This document shows, in pieces, positions 22,140 through 34,496 of a stretch of DNA of 64,000 nt (the first letter of the stretch is position 1; the number at the start of each line of letters is the position of its first letter). The stretch spans positions 682,001-746,000 of the forward strand of contig JAKZHN010000002.1 in assembly GCA_037179335.1 (NCBI GenBank). The letters run 5' to 3'. The stretch comes from Cyclaneusma minus (lineage: Eukaryota; Ascomycota; Leotiomycetes; Marthamycetales; Marthamycetaceae). A model generated the notes under the pieces. It was not told where the DNA came from, did no database searches, and saw nothing but the letters and a program-made list of their open reading frames with translations. The position numbers were made by a program, and so were the translations under genes.

Positions 22140-24168
22140 ATGGGACGCCCGAGACTCCTCAGCTTTGGTACAGCTCATAAGAAATGGCTTGTTCGCCAGC
22201 CCGACAGCTATGTTCTCCACCACTTTCCCGAGGACAAGATATCCCCCAGCGTCCTTCCAAAAGACTTTGAGCCGACCGCCAGGGGCCTCTTCCAGAGATT
22301 CCTTAGAGCCCTGTATTGCAGGCAGCGCGACCATGCTGAGATCGCGCTGACTGCCGGCATCCAAAGCTCTACATACGGGAGCAGAGAGTATCTCTGGTTT
22401 CTTATCGGCAAGGCCATGCTACGTCTCGAACAGGGATATATCGAGGCCCCTCCCGAGATCGACGTCGTTTTGGCTGAGTTTGAGGGTGGTAAAGTGTTCC
22501 CTAAGGACGAGCTTGATATACTACTTGCCCTCCGTGGCTATAACAGAGATGTGGAGCTGGCTATCCGTGGCCTAGAAGAACCCATCCTGGACGCCAAACA
22601 ACTAGAACTCAAGGACAGAACCAGCGACTATTTACGGATGGTGCAGAGGCTGTATAATCGATTCTCAGAATCCGCATGCACTGAAGTCCAGGTCAGTTCA
22701 CCAGACCTTCCTTTTGCGATTGGGTTTCCTCGTACAATGCAACCTGACACAGATGGGCTTCTAGGCTTTCTTTCGAATAGTCTACCACCGACACTTGGTT
22801 CGTGACTATCCGATGCCCAAGTCAACTAATATGGCGGCCCTCCCTTACGAGATGGCTATGGCAGAGCCAAGGCAATACTTGGATTTCTGTGACGACCTCC
22901 TAAAAGAGGGCCGGCTGGACCTGTTCCTATACAATGTCCGGTTTCGAGGTCGAAGTGTCTCCGAAATTGGACCCGCTCCCTTCCAGCAGCGACTGCAGCA
23001 ATGCATGAACTCGGCCATCTCCAGAAATCAGATCGCTCTGAGCCGCTATCTAATGGTTCGAAATACCGAGCTTCTCTCCAGTGATCCCAAGGACGGTGTC
23101 AATCGCCGCTATCCCGAATATGAAGCTTGCATTCCGATATTTCTCAGCTCCAACAACCTTGTGGATGCTGCTTCTTGTCGTCTTTACCTACTTGCGACGA
23201 AACCAGAGTCCGAGAAACTCGCAACTGCCACTGAGATCCGACAGGAACTTCTCGTCGCAGGCTATATGGGATTGGCTTTCGAGTGTCTTCTGGACCACGA
23301 AGTACCCCTTTGCCTGAAGTCAGACCCAAAACAGCAGGTTGCATGTTTGAGCGATCTCATCGGGCGTCTGGTTGCACTTGCAAACGTGGAAAGATTTGTC
23401 ACAGGACCGCGAAATTTTTACCAGAAAGTCTACGACAATCTCCTCCATTGGATGTCGCAGTCGACAAACATCTATACCATGACCGTACTCATCGAGTTCA
23501 TGGAAATGCTATGGGCTCAGACAGAGCCGGCACTATATCAGGCCGTGACTATGTCTGAGAAAGTTTGCGCCGGCCGCATCCTCATTGCGAGAACCCTGGC
23601 CGGCCGCTTTCCTAGCCAAAACATGGTCAAGAAGTGTGCCGACAGTGCTTGGCGGTATATGAGGTACGCAAGGGTGTGGGATGATGACCACATCTTTTCA
23701 GAAGCCATGTCAGCCTCCCTGAACTGGCGGGTCGCAATGTTGAGCTTCTGCGAGAGCAACGAGGAGATGCTCCCCCAACTTGAAGAAGTCGAGGAGTTGG
23801 TAGCGCTGGGATTTGAAAAAGATCGCGATCAGATGAGGTTTCTGGAGGCAATAGAGAAGTGCTGCATCGGGGTCCGAGTAGCGATGCTGCATCCTGAGCG
23901 ACCCAGGGAGCTCGAAGAAGTGGAGTTCTATCAGGCTGGACGCTTGCTGGAGCAACGAGCTGAGATCGGTCAGCGTTTGCTTGACACTGTTGCCAAGGAA
24001 TGGACGTATGCGGATCATGGCGAGCGACTGAAACCGCTGAGTATTGAGGCGAGGGCAATGAATCTGCGGCCTACGGAGCTCCAGAAATGGGAGATTAAGA
24101 GGCTGCAGGAGGTTGAGTTGAATTCCTTCACCCAGCTGGTGAAGGAGAACCTAGCAAAAGCGCTCTAG
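22140..24168 (+). CDS. Conserved-looking protein of unknown function
   Basis: I do not recognise this protein. Two exons, 22140-22691 and 22765-24168, join in phase 0 to 651 residues. The join reads SESACTEVQ-AFFRIVYHRHLVRDYP. The 73-nt intron has a GTCAGT donor and a CTAG acceptor. The alternative acceptor TAG at 22780 is out of phase with that donor. The sequence is evenly alpha-helical, Leu/Glu/Arg-rich, with no signal peptide, transmembrane segment, nucleotide-binding motif or low-complexity region. Near the N-terminus it reads PRLLSFGTAHKKWLVRQ. A helical-repeat scaffold (TPR-like or HEAT-like) is possible but unproven. The frame is open upstream of 22140, so a longer N-terminus cannot be excluded. 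Confidence 0.75.
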
Positions 24169-24574
24169 GTTGCGTCCATATTGGGGGTGCGGTTGTTCTC
24201 AATGGCATTCATAGGTAGCAGTTTCGGAGCTGGGCGTATCGGTGATGATTGATGATTCATGATTTCTACGATTTACTAAGCTTCTAAATTCCCTTTATCC
24301 CTATTATAAGTGGTTCCAAGTCTTGATAGTACAGATCTTCCTAATGACCAACTTCAACCAACCTGCGACCGCATAGTTGACCATTTGCTAGAGTGCCATG
24401 AAAAAGTGTCTAGATGCGGCCTAAGATCAGTGGGCGATAGTGATGTTCCCGATCACTCGGAATATTCTGAATCGCCTAGAACCACGAGCCACAGTCCTTA
24501 GTCCATGATGTCGAAGTTTGAAAGTAATCCACTTGAACAAAGCATCAAAGCTAACGTTTGTCCAGACGTTTCCA
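24169..24574. other. Spacer between convergent unknown gene and HIS6
   Basis: The 3' flanks of two convergent genes. No further gene or RNA is seen. Confidence 0.55.
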
Positions 24575-25503
24575 CTACTGTTGCTCCGCGTTCCACTTCG
24601 CACAGTCCTCAAACTTGACGCCACTTCCCCCAAATATGTCAAGCGCGCTGCCAATGGTAAGGTCGACCTTGCCTCGACTCAAAGCCTTGACTTTCTCCAA
24701 ATCGTCGATGTTTCTGCCTCCGCCAGCATAAGTGACGGGTATCGAGCACCAATCAGCGAGACTAGAAACGAGCTTCTCGTCGATGCCAGATTGCAAGCCC
24801 TCATTGTCCGCGGCGTGGATGAGAAATTCAGAGCAGTACGGCTCAAGAGACTTAATAGATCCTAGCCACTGTTAGGGTGCGTGCCTAAGCAGATCGTCGG
24901 CTGGTACAGAAGAGCATACCTTCATTGACCTCCATATCTGTAATCGTCTGCCATTTGTTCATAGCTACAAACCACGTCTCTCCCTTTCTCCGGCAGCTGA
25001 GGTCAATGACCAGTTTGCTTTTGTCATCATCGAGGGATTTCAGCACCTTGTCGAGGCGAGCTTGATCAAAATTTCCGGATGGAAACAGGTAGGATGTTAT
25101 TATGACCTACTGCTTGCTATCAGCCCCAGCCGTTCATTGTAGGAAGCTAATATATGTAAAGAGAGCATGAAACACATACTTTCTCAGCGCCCTGGTCAAT
25201 CCAATGCCTGGCATTTGAGTCGGTGATGCCACCACCAACTTGCAGGCCATGGGGCCACTCTGCTAAAGCCTCTTTGGCGGCATCCTCATTCCCGGGCCCC
25301 AGCATAATGACATGGCCTCCTGTTAAGGCATGCTCCCTGTATAGCTTTGCATAGTAGCTGCTTGGTAGAGTAGAGGTGAAATTCGTCTTCAGCGTTTGCT
25401 GTGCACCGGACAATAGAGTTGTGGTCGAATCAGTCAGGGTGCCGCCGACGATTTGTTTGACCTGGCCGGTATGGAGGTCAATGCAAGGCCGGAATTTGGT
25501 CAT
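24575..25503 (-). CDS. HIS6: ProFAR isomerase (histidine biosynthesis, HisA/HIS6)
   Basis: This enzyme isomerises N'-(5'-phosphoribosyl)formimino-5-aminoimidazole-4-carboxamide ribotide, the fourth step of histidine synthesis, in the cytosol. Three exons, 25503-25180, 25106-24920 and 24861-24575, give 265 residues; the yeast enzyme is 261. It has the beta/alpha-barrel signatures FRPCIDLHTGQVKQIVGG at the N-terminus, LQVGGGITD in the first half, and VTYAGGGRNIDD and VDLTIGSALDIFGG in the C-terminal phosphate-binding half. All introns are 58-73 nt with GTATGT or GTATGC donors. It is divergent from FAF1 over 197 bp. I see no TGACTCA box in that promoter, unlike ARO1. Confidence 0.96.
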
Positions 25504-25700
25504 TCTGGCAGCAGGTATGGCAACGTGGATTGAATTGGAGTGGAGGAGGTGAAGTCTGGGGATTATTTGGCGGGGTGGAGGGGCACGTTGTGATTGACGT
25601 CGGCCTCGGAATTAACCGATCGGCCCCAACTTTTAAATCCTACATGTACATGCAACACTCACTGCGACCACAATTCACTCTCCAATCCATTATTTACAAC
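25504..25700. promoter_or_regulatory. Divergent promoter between HIS6 and FAF1
   Basis: A 197-bp interval separates the two start codons. It contains TGACGTC near 25596, a CRE/ATF-like core. Any regulatory role is inference. Confidence 0.45.
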
Positions 25701-26687
25701 ATGGCCCCTACTCTGGGAAAACGCAAGCGCGAAGTTGCGGGACACTCGAAGATAGCCAAGGGAAAGGTTGAAGAGCCCTCAGACTCCACCCACGAGGACG
25801 CACAAGCAATTTTGCGCAGGCATTTCGAGGCCCGATTTTTGCCTATCGACGTACCCGTGAAGCGCGCCGAGCCAAAACCCCGTCTTGAAGCCGAGAGCCA
25901 AAGCGAGGAAGACGAGGAGAGTGAATGGGACGGCATTTCCGATGCCGAGGGTAGGACTTGCTTCTGGCTCGTCTCCGTTCTGGCAGGCCGCTGACTGGAC
26001 CAGACACGAAGATCGAGGTTATCGAGCATACTGCCACAAAAGAAGATGGCATCATGTCAAGAGAGGAGCTCAAGTCATTCATGGCATGTCTTTTACCTTG
26101 GATCCAGGTTGAATATGCCGTGCTAACTGCTGCGGCAGAGCTCGAAACCACCGCCCATTACCACGTCGACCGATACTCGAAAGACGAAGAAAGGCAAAAA
26201 AGCTGCAGACGACGCCGAAGACGATGACACGGAGGCAGCGAATTTGAAGCATGATCTTGCTCTGCAGCGGCTTCTTGCCGAATCCCACCTCCTCGAATCC
26301 TCCAGCAATCCTACCCTATCAGGCAAAAACCGGCACGTAGCAACAGACATGCGTCTACAAACCCTGGGCGCCAAAAGCTCGCTGCTAAAGCAGGAAAAAA
26401 TGCCCATGTCCCACAGGAAAGGAATCACCGCCAAGAAACTTGAGCGAGAGGAGATCAGGAGACGAGAGGCCCGCGAGAACGGTATCATTTTGGAGCGCCA
26501 GAAGGCTGCCAAGGCGAAGACTGCCGGAAAGAGAGACACGGGCGTTGGGGCTCCAGCTGTTGGCAGATTTGCTGGCGGAACGTTGAGCTTGAGCAAGAGG
26601 GATATCATGGACATCGAAGGACCGAAGAAAAGCTTTGGGTCAAGAGGTGGCAAAGGTAGTAGAGGACGAGGACGCGGCAGACGATGA
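25701..26687 (+). CDS. FAF1: FAF1-like 40S ribosome assembly protein
   Basis: Faf1 is a small nucleolar protein needed for 18S rRNA maturation and 40S assembly. Three exons, 25701-25950, 26004-26083 and 26139-26687, give 292 residues. Family features are the N-terminal QAILRRHFEARF block, an acidic EEDEESEWDGIS segment, MSREELKSFM-SSKPP, the helix NLKHDLALQRLLAESHLLES, and the C-terminal EKMPMSHRKGITAKK followed by an RG-rich tail. The second intron (26084-26138, 55 nt) must use a GC donor (ATG|GCATGT) with branch site GCTAAC and acceptor GGCAG. No GT donor in phase exists, and the GC choice restores the conserved FMSSKPP. It is divergent from HIS6. Confidence 0.9.
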
Positions 26688-29600
26688 GAGTGACGAAGTA
26701 TTTCAATACCCAAGGTCCACGACCACCAATTTCGACCTCACAGAAGACCGATGTCTGGCCCCCCTACTGCGAGCCGACGTCGATATCCCGAGTTATATCA
26801 GGCCTCGGGACGAGACGCAGAATCATGAGCGTCACTACGAGTCTATGAACTATATGTTATTTGTTCGATTCTCGCCTTACTGGTCTTGACGCTGAAAAGG
26901 GCTTGCGATTCCAGTCACTCGACGCCAGCTACTAATCAATTTGCTTACATACCTAGATCTAGAGACACGGCTTCGACGAGAAAGGGTTGGATGTATGCTC
27001 AGAAAGGGGCGTTATTCCCAGCCCGAAGGCCAAGAACCATGAGTAAAGACCATATAGGTGGAATCAAGTAAGTTCTCCTGTACTTTCAACTGGTAAGTGC
27101 AACAGATACCCTGATCTCTGGAATAAATTATTGTCCTTGGAATGGGAATACCTGGTGGGCGCTGATGATTTTATTGGTACCTCGACTCCGTGTACTGCTG
27201 GCCAGTGCGCACAGTATATGTATGCTTCCCCCCGAAATGCTACAGTGCCATGGTGAGGGTATATACGCACCGTCCAGGAACCCGAAGTTAAGCTCGGTTG
27301 CTCAAACGCTCTCCAATGAGAAATGTCAAGTCCATTCCGAATGCTTTTGATCGATCCCAGTCGCCTAGTTTGTTCCTATTGATTTGTGGCATGTCCGCAG
27401 TTACTTGAGTTTATCCCCAATCATTCGGTCCGGTTTAATTTTCCACTAATTTCACCTAGCTTCTTACCCCAATCAGACGGCCTGTACCCAGACTTCTTCC
27501 CCCCAGTTTCCCAGAAGCATGTTCTCGCGTGAACATACCTTATGGATTGCGTGATTACCGCGCATGTTTGACTTAATCGGACGAGGCGAGGTGTTTGCAT
27601 AACAAGCATGAGCTGTGAATGTATTTGCAAATGCAGGAATTGCTCTTCTCGGATACGGCATTTGGATCCGAAGAGGCCCGGACGCCGAGTTCTGGTCCTC
27701 TGGATTCCTGGGAGATCCTCTCGACTTCTCCACCGACCAGGGGTCCGGAGCGATTGAGGAAGGTTGGAATAGATTTTCCTCAAGGGATTAAAGAGGGCTG
27801 TGCTTCATTGGGCTGCCGAAAGGCGAACAAACTTCACCGCCATCCCTACCTATCCAGCCCTACCTATGCGAAGCTTGCCGGCTGTGGAGAGAGGATCAAA
27901 CGGCGCTGTGACAAGGAGTCGTTCATCCACACCAGTGCCGAAACATGGCGCTGAAACTTGACGGCTGGGGAAGACTGGAGATGCTCTGTGCACGATAGAA
28001 AGTAGTACGCAGAAAGCACAACATCGACCAGGAATCGCTTTGTAAGGTTGGGTATAGGTGCGGTGCAGAAATGTGTGCGAGATACTTCCGTTCGAAAGCA
28101 GCAGAATGCGCATGGCCGATTTGAGACAGTTGCTCCTTTTACTCTCTACAGGGCTGCTCAGTCCGCTATCTGTGCTCACGGCTGCTGGAAGCTATTACAT
28201 ATGCTCTGGCTCACGATCGGGGTCCACGGGTGACGGGCTGAAGGCTGGAGCGGGACTGGGCCATGCAAGAGTCACGAATTGGGCACTGCTCCTCCGATAC
28301 TATTGTTTCGCCTGCTGCAAAAGCCTTTCACATCTCCAAATGCAGAAGGCCGGTGCTGCTCAGTGCCCTCCCTCCCTGCTCCCCCAACATACGCCTCTGC
28401 CAGATCTGTGCGGGCCAGACTGTGTTCCAGCAAATCTGGGGCCGCTTCACGCACAGCTTCGTTCCTGCAGCTACTGACCACGGCCAAAATGCACATTCGA
28501 CTCGGAGGAATCGAGCTGGAAATAGAGTCGGCGCCAACTCCCGTGACCTGATTGCGTGAGCCACAAATAGACACAGCTCGGTGCCACGGCCTACGATGAC
28601 CTCTGCACGTGCCTGGCTTCCAGCTGCATTCTGGCATGCTGCAGAGCTGCAATTGAAGCTTAAGCTCTCGGGACCCTGAGTGGCTGGGAGTGGGAGCGGA
28701 CCTCCAGCGACACGCTCGGACGGCAGTGCAGCACAAGAACAAAGCATCGCATAAGCATTTGTAAAGGCGTGCCACGAGCCGTTGCGGATAGATTGCTTCA
28801 CCTGACGCTTCCCACGCTGGCCGGGCAGCCAAGCGGCTTCTGGGCTCCAGTTATTCTTGTGGGAACGAGGCTCAATGATTCCGCTTTGGGCTTTGAGTTT
28901 GGTGGCCTTCCGAATATTGCGTTGTGGCGCACTCGCCTCGGAGTATAAATGTAGCTATCCGCGGGACGATCAGGCAAGTTTCAAAAGGCTGATCAAACAT
29001 TGAGGCACCAGAATCCCACTGCGGCGGGATTACACTTCTGGGGACCAAATTTCCACTCTGCTAAAGCCTAACTGGACTACAGACGAGGCGAGTCGGGCAA
29101 TTCTGGAATCCCGCGAGCCTGCCCGCTCTCTTAGTCGCCATAACGGCAGAACGTTGGCAGTACAGACTACAGGCACACTGCGGTACATGTACGCAGGAAC
29201 AAGGTACGGTCGATTGCAAGTGCTCCTCAACGGCTTGTGTCACGAGCTTAGCACCGGTTCACAGCGAGAAATTAAGCATGCGATCTTCGATGACAAATGG
29301 TGACGCCGTCCTCTTGGAATTGGTGGATTCGATGCGCCGAGGTCCGGCTAGCATAATGCTCTACTCTAGTAGACAGCTGTAGGGCTCGATAACAAAAGCA
29401 CTAACCACCAAGCCAGGTCCCGTAGGACGATAGCGCTTCCATTTCTAGCTATATATGCTACCCTTTCTGGGCCACGTCCCACAACAGCGCATCTGGATTG
29501 GTGGTTGGTGGTCGGCAGAGAGACAGGGCTTGGCAGCGTTGCATGATGCCCCCAGCATATCAACGTGCATCATGGATCCCAGACGTGCGGCCAGGGATCG

Positions 29601-32196
29601 CGGCCGCTAGTCTTCAGGCTAGTTTCAGCTTGCGGCCCACCCCTTGGCGGAGACTTTGATGTGGACATGATCTGATGAGCCAAGTTCCCAGCTTTGCCAG
29701 CTTCTGAGCTTCCTCGAGCCCGAGGCTGCTTCTAGCTTGAGCTTGATCTCTGGACCTTCAACGGCGCCACGCCTTCTGGCAAGCTCCCGCCGAAAATCTC
29801 GTGGACCAACGCTGCCAAGATCGGAGAGAACATGAAGGTTGTGACGAGGGCACGGCCAGGGCTGGTGCTTGTTCATGTTATGTCATGTCGCGGAGCAACG
29901 CTGGAACGGCCTAGACGTGATCGACACTCGTCCTCTGGGGTCAAGCTTGCATTCACAAGTCACAACGGCAACGGCTGGACAAAATAGCCCCGTTGGGGCA
30001 GACCAGATTGACGAAGTCGAAAACACACGGTGCGCTCCATGTCGACTGCCATTTAAAGCCCTAAAGCAAGTGCGAATCGCCGAATACTGCTCCCATTCTG
30101 GGGGGACCCGCAGCGGATTACTGCTCAGGGCTCGGGAGCCTTCCAGTCTTCCAGAAGCAAGCGTGCCGCCGGATGCCGTCCAGTTCAATCTGAATCCTCG
30201 TCGCTCTGCAAATTGTTCCCGGTAGAGAGCCCCCCGCTGCTGGCGCCGACTCGGCCTGCTCGCTGATGGCTTCTCGCTCTCCCGACTGCCGGAAATTTGG
30301 AGATGCAAGTTGTCAGCATTCGTATTGGATGAGGACGGCCCGAGCAGAGTGCCTTCTGCACCGCACCGTAACGGCAACGCAGGGAAAGGGAGGCCTTGTT
30401 GACATCCGAAGCAAGTCCCTCTGCCATTGTTCAACGTTCTGAACCTGGAAGCGACAGATTTCGGGGTGGGGATGTTGTCCGTCGATATTGTGCTGCCATT
30501 CGCTGTGCGCTGTTGTATTTCTCTCTCTTGTGTGTAGCCTAGCCCGGATACAAATTGCAATGCCCTTTGCCTCCGAAAAGATCGTACGGATAGGTGAAGT
30601 CCTAGTAGTCTATATCATTCCCTATTATGCCTCCGCAGTCGACGCGTCACAAGGCCATAGATGAAAGACTGATAGGTCAGAAAAGCAGCTTCGAAGGACC
30701 TGAAGAAGACATAAGAATTACTCTATGATTTACTACAAGTATTCGAGACGATCCCACCATGGCTATATGTTCAGTTTTAAGAGGCCGGGCGACATTAGAA
30801 CAGTCACCAAGCGATGGCTTTGATGCTTCACACGACTCATTGCTATCTTAGCAGACGTTGGCATTAATGTCCGAAGCATTACAAACGGGCTCGTTGTTTT
30901 CAGAGCCCTTTCTGTCCTGTCGGTCTCACGTCTGGGTATGGCAGAGCAAGACATGGGCGCCCGAGAAAGATCAAAGATGGGACGACAGGCTACAGCCACA
31001 CCGGCACACGAGACAGCAGGCCAGCGGCTGTCATTGTTCGGCCAGAGGTTTTGGAATCTTGCGGGCGAGCTCATCTCCCCTTCCTGGCGCCTGTTTCTTC
31101 GCCTATTCTGCGGGACATGCAGCCGTTCATTCGGTGGGCGCTCCTGGACCTTCTATTATTAACCTGGGCGCGCTGCGATGCCACTGCCGGGGTCTGGCGA
31201 CTGGACGAGCTCGACCGCGATTGGATGTGGATTGCCCGAACGAGCGCGAGGACTTGCTGTTGTTAAGTGGCGGAGAGAGCTTCACGATAGGATTTCGTAG
31301 GACCACGACGCCCATCAGCGAGACTCAGACAGCATATCGCAATACATAATGAGCTCGGTGGGAGTGCTATGCGGCCAATTATGCCGGTGCCTCCGCTCTT
31401 TGGACATGCACCTTTTCACAGTGGTCGCGCTCTCAGGCGCTCTCTCCAGCTGCGCTCAATTCTTTGCGCCAGCGGCTGGAGTCTGGCAGTCGGCACGCTC
31501 AGTCACACAGACCCTTCCTACTCGCTCGTTCTTGCCCCAGCAGTCTGAGCCAGCGTGCGCGAGCATAGACCCTCCCGGCGCTGCAAGACACCCCCCCGGT
31601 CGCTGGCCAAGCCGCAGAGCGCTCTCACACCCACTCCCCAGGCCAGACTCATTAAACCCCCGTGCCCGCCAAATTCAATCTCAAACTCTTCTGATGTTCT
31701 GATTTGCATCTCTCGCTCTCTTTCCTGTCGCAGGTCCGTAATCTCGAAAGCTGAACCTTCGCCTCCGCCCTGTCCTCTCCGCGCCCCCCAGCCTCCGACG
31801 CCGATCGAGCACCTTGCTCTCGACGGCCGCCCTCTCCCTCTCTCTCTCGCTCTTTTCGAGGCGCGAGCGGTCTGCCCGTCGCGTTCCCCTTGCATTCCTC
31901 GACGGTGCAGCTGGGTCCTAATCCTCTCCGCCCTCTTCTTCCCTTCTCCTCGCCCGCCCTTTTAGAAAGTAGTACCTCGACGGTCTTTTGTCTCTTGAGC
32001 TTACTCGCGGGCTGGTCTCGAAACTCCTCTTCGAACATCAGCCGCTTCATCACCACGATCGGAGGCCGGCCCTTCTTGGACTCGCATACCACTACATATC
32101 CCTACGATACAACAATCGCTTCATCTCTTTCGTCCACCGGCTTCCTCGACGCCAGCCCCCGCCCTGAGACGTCGATTCTCCTTCAGCCCGAATTGA
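26688..32196. other. 5.5-kb gene-poor stretch upstream of STE12
   Basis: I find no supportable protein gene in this interval. It holds many short overlapping open frames on both strands (up to about 225 codons at 29883-30560) with no recognisable motifs, no consistent splice framework and several non-ATG starts. There are no long terminal repeats and no transposase or reverse transcriptase motifs. A pyrimidine-rich plus-strand tract at about 31640-31960, followed by C-rich sequence up to the ATG, looks like the STE12 core promoter and long 5' leader. Long regulatory regions are common for developmental transcription factors. A non-coding RNA cannot be excluded from sequence alone. Confidence 0.6.
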
Positions 32197-34496
32197 ATGG
32201 CGCACATGATGTATTCGCAGCATGGTGCGGCGATGGCGCCTCCACAGAAGCCCGAAACGTTCATGTTGAGCAGTGAAGCACAGCAGAGCCTGCCGCAGGA
32301 TGCCCAGGTCGCTCTTCAGCAGGTCGACAACCGTAAGTACCCTTAGAACCTCGTCGCCGCCATTTGCACGTACGCGATCGCTTTGCTTACCACACGCGCA
32401 GTGAAATACTTTCTCATTTCAGCTCCCGTCGACTGGACGCCCGATCAGTACATTCGCCGCTTTCTGCTGCCGACGGGCGAATATGTCTCCTGTGTTCTGT
32501 GGTATGTAGACGTTGCCCGCTGTCCATGTAAGCTTGGTGTATTGACGGTGCTCAAAGGAACAATCTCTTTCACATCTCCGGCACCGATATTGTCCGGTGT
32601 TTGTCCTTCCGATTCCAGGCCTTCGGTCGACCGGTGAAGAACTCGAAGAAGTTCGAGGAGGGCATATTCTCCGATCTGCGCAATCTGAAGTCGGGAACCG
32701 ATGCATCTCTCGAGGAGCCGAAGAGTGCCTTTCTGGATTTCCTGTACAAGAACAACTGCATTCGAACACAGAAGAAACAGAAGGTGTTCTACTGGTACAG
32801 CGTACCGCATGACCGCCTCTTCCTCGACGCGCTTGAGCGCGACTTGAAGAGGGAGAAGATGGGACAGGATGCCACCACTGTTGCAGTCAGCGAGCCCGCG
32901 CTGTCGTTTGAGTTTGACTCTTCTCAGTCGCTCTTCGAGCAACTCACCAAGGCTCAGCAGGCAAACTCCTCGTCTTTTTCCGCCCAGCAACCTCAGTACT
33001 CGCAAGCCCAGTCCACGTCTCCCGTGATGCGAGCTATTGACTCTATGCCGCCTCCGCAAATGCTTCCTCAGACCATGGCACCGATGCCTGACGAGATGTC
33101 TCAGATGACTGCCTATACTCAGATGCCTATGGCCCAAACGATGGCACAGCAGCTGGTGAAGAGAGAACAAGAGTACAACCGTGTGGCATACAATCAGAAC
33201 GGCGTGCCAATTTCCCAAACACACCAGCGCCATGCATCGATGCCGGCTTACGGCATGGAATATTCTCCAGCTCCGTCATTCGTTTCATCACACTACGAAG
33301 ACTACAGTAATCGCGGTATTTCGTTCGAGCCCATCACCCCTCCACAGCAAGCTTTGGGGATGGGCGCAGAACCCGCATACATCGCAAACGAGGAGACGGG
33401 ATTGTACACGGCCATTCCAGACCATATGGGGAGTGTCAATGGCCTTCACGGAATGATGCAGCTGCCACCATCAAATCTGTCGGGACCGCAATTCTCTCAT
33501 AGCAGTCGAGGCTTTGGCGGCAATGCCTATCCAGTGATTGAAGGGTCTCCGACCTACAAGCAGCGTAGACGTCGCTCCTCAATTCCTCCGTCAATCACAG
33601 CCATTGCTGCCGCCAATGCTGCCGCTACTGGACAAGCCCACACCGCTCACCGACCCTCGGACCTGAGGCGATCAATCTCGACCTCTGTGGGTCCTGTCGC
33701 CGAAGGAGATGAGTCTGAAAACAACTCTCCTCCTGGCCTCAGCTACAGTAATCAGATCCACAACATGGCCCAGCACCACAAGGAGCTCCTAGAACTCTCC
33801 CGTCAAGGCACTCCGTTGTCAACGGTAGAAGGCAGCCCGGCAATGAACCCGATGTCGCTTCACCAGTCGCAGGACTTTTCTCAGCTATCCAATGAGGAGC
33901 TCTCTGGGGGTCAAGAGTCACCGCAACACCGACAAATGGCCGCTCCCGGTGCCATGCGCCGGGCGCGAAGTGCTACAGTTATGGAGCTTGGACCATATCC
34001 CCAGAAGTCGCACTCGTGCCCAATCCCCACATGTGGACGCCTGTTTAAGCGCTTAGAGCACTTGAAACGGTATGTTGCTATTTATATCTACCGAGAGCCT
34101 CACCTTAGAGATATAGCCGCTGACTTTTGATTGCACAGCCACGTGAGAACCCACACTCAAGAACGTCCATACGTCTGCCCTCACTGCAGTAAGGCCTTTT
34201 CCAGATCGGACAACCTTGCACAGCATCGCCGTACGCACGAGCGAAGTGATGGTGGTTCTGAAGGCGAGAACTACAACAGCTTCAGTGGCGAGGAGGAAGA
34301 GTACGAGGGCGAAGATCAACTTGGATCGCTGGAGGAGGCGTCTCCAAACTCCGAAGAGAACGGCTACCTCCCTCCCTCCCTGGGCCAGAACTACAGCAAC
34401 CTATCATCTATGTCTACCATGTCGATGCCAAGCCAAGGCATAGCTGCACCCAGCCAGCTCATCAACTCGCATCATTTGATGCAACAAGCCATATAG
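32197..34496 (+). CDS. STE12: STE12 transcription factor with C2H2 zinc fingers (SteA type)
   Basis: Nuclear factor downstream of the pheromone/Fus3-type MAPK cascade, controlling mating, development and, in pathogens, invasive growth. Four exons, 32197-32332, 32402-32501, 32558-34069 and 34139-34496, give 701 residues. The STE homeodomain-like region (about 46-170) contains LKYFLISAPVDWTPDQYIRR, NNLFHISGTDIVRCL and QKVFYWYSVPHDRLF. The middle is long, Gln/Met/Pro/Ser-rich and disordered. Two C-terminal C2H2 fingers follow: CPIPTCGRLFKRLEHLKR-HVRTH and YVCPHCSKAFSRSDNLAQH. The last intron (34070-34138) cuts the first finger in its recognition helix, and retaining it adds 19 codons and then a stop. 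This two-part architecture is specific to filamentous ascomycetes and some basidiomycetes; yeast Ste12 lacks the fingers. Confidence 0.97.

Noticed and set aside
27240..27310. 5S-like words (ACCGTCC, CCCGAAGTTAAGC) suggesting a second 5S gene or relic
   Set aside because: Only about 30 nt resemble 5S. The 5' and 3' terminal helix sequences and the GGGTGGGTGACCACC block are missing.
28272..28832. 186-codon minus-strand frame and overlapping plus-strand frames upstream of STE12
   Set aside because: Frames open on both strands at once, the composition is Cys/Arg/Ser-rich without motif, and no splice framework extends them. They look like chance ORFs in GC-richer DNA.
29883..30560. 225-codon minus-strand frame
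   Set aside because: Low-complexity translated sequence with no domain and no conserved neighbours. Not enough to call a gene.
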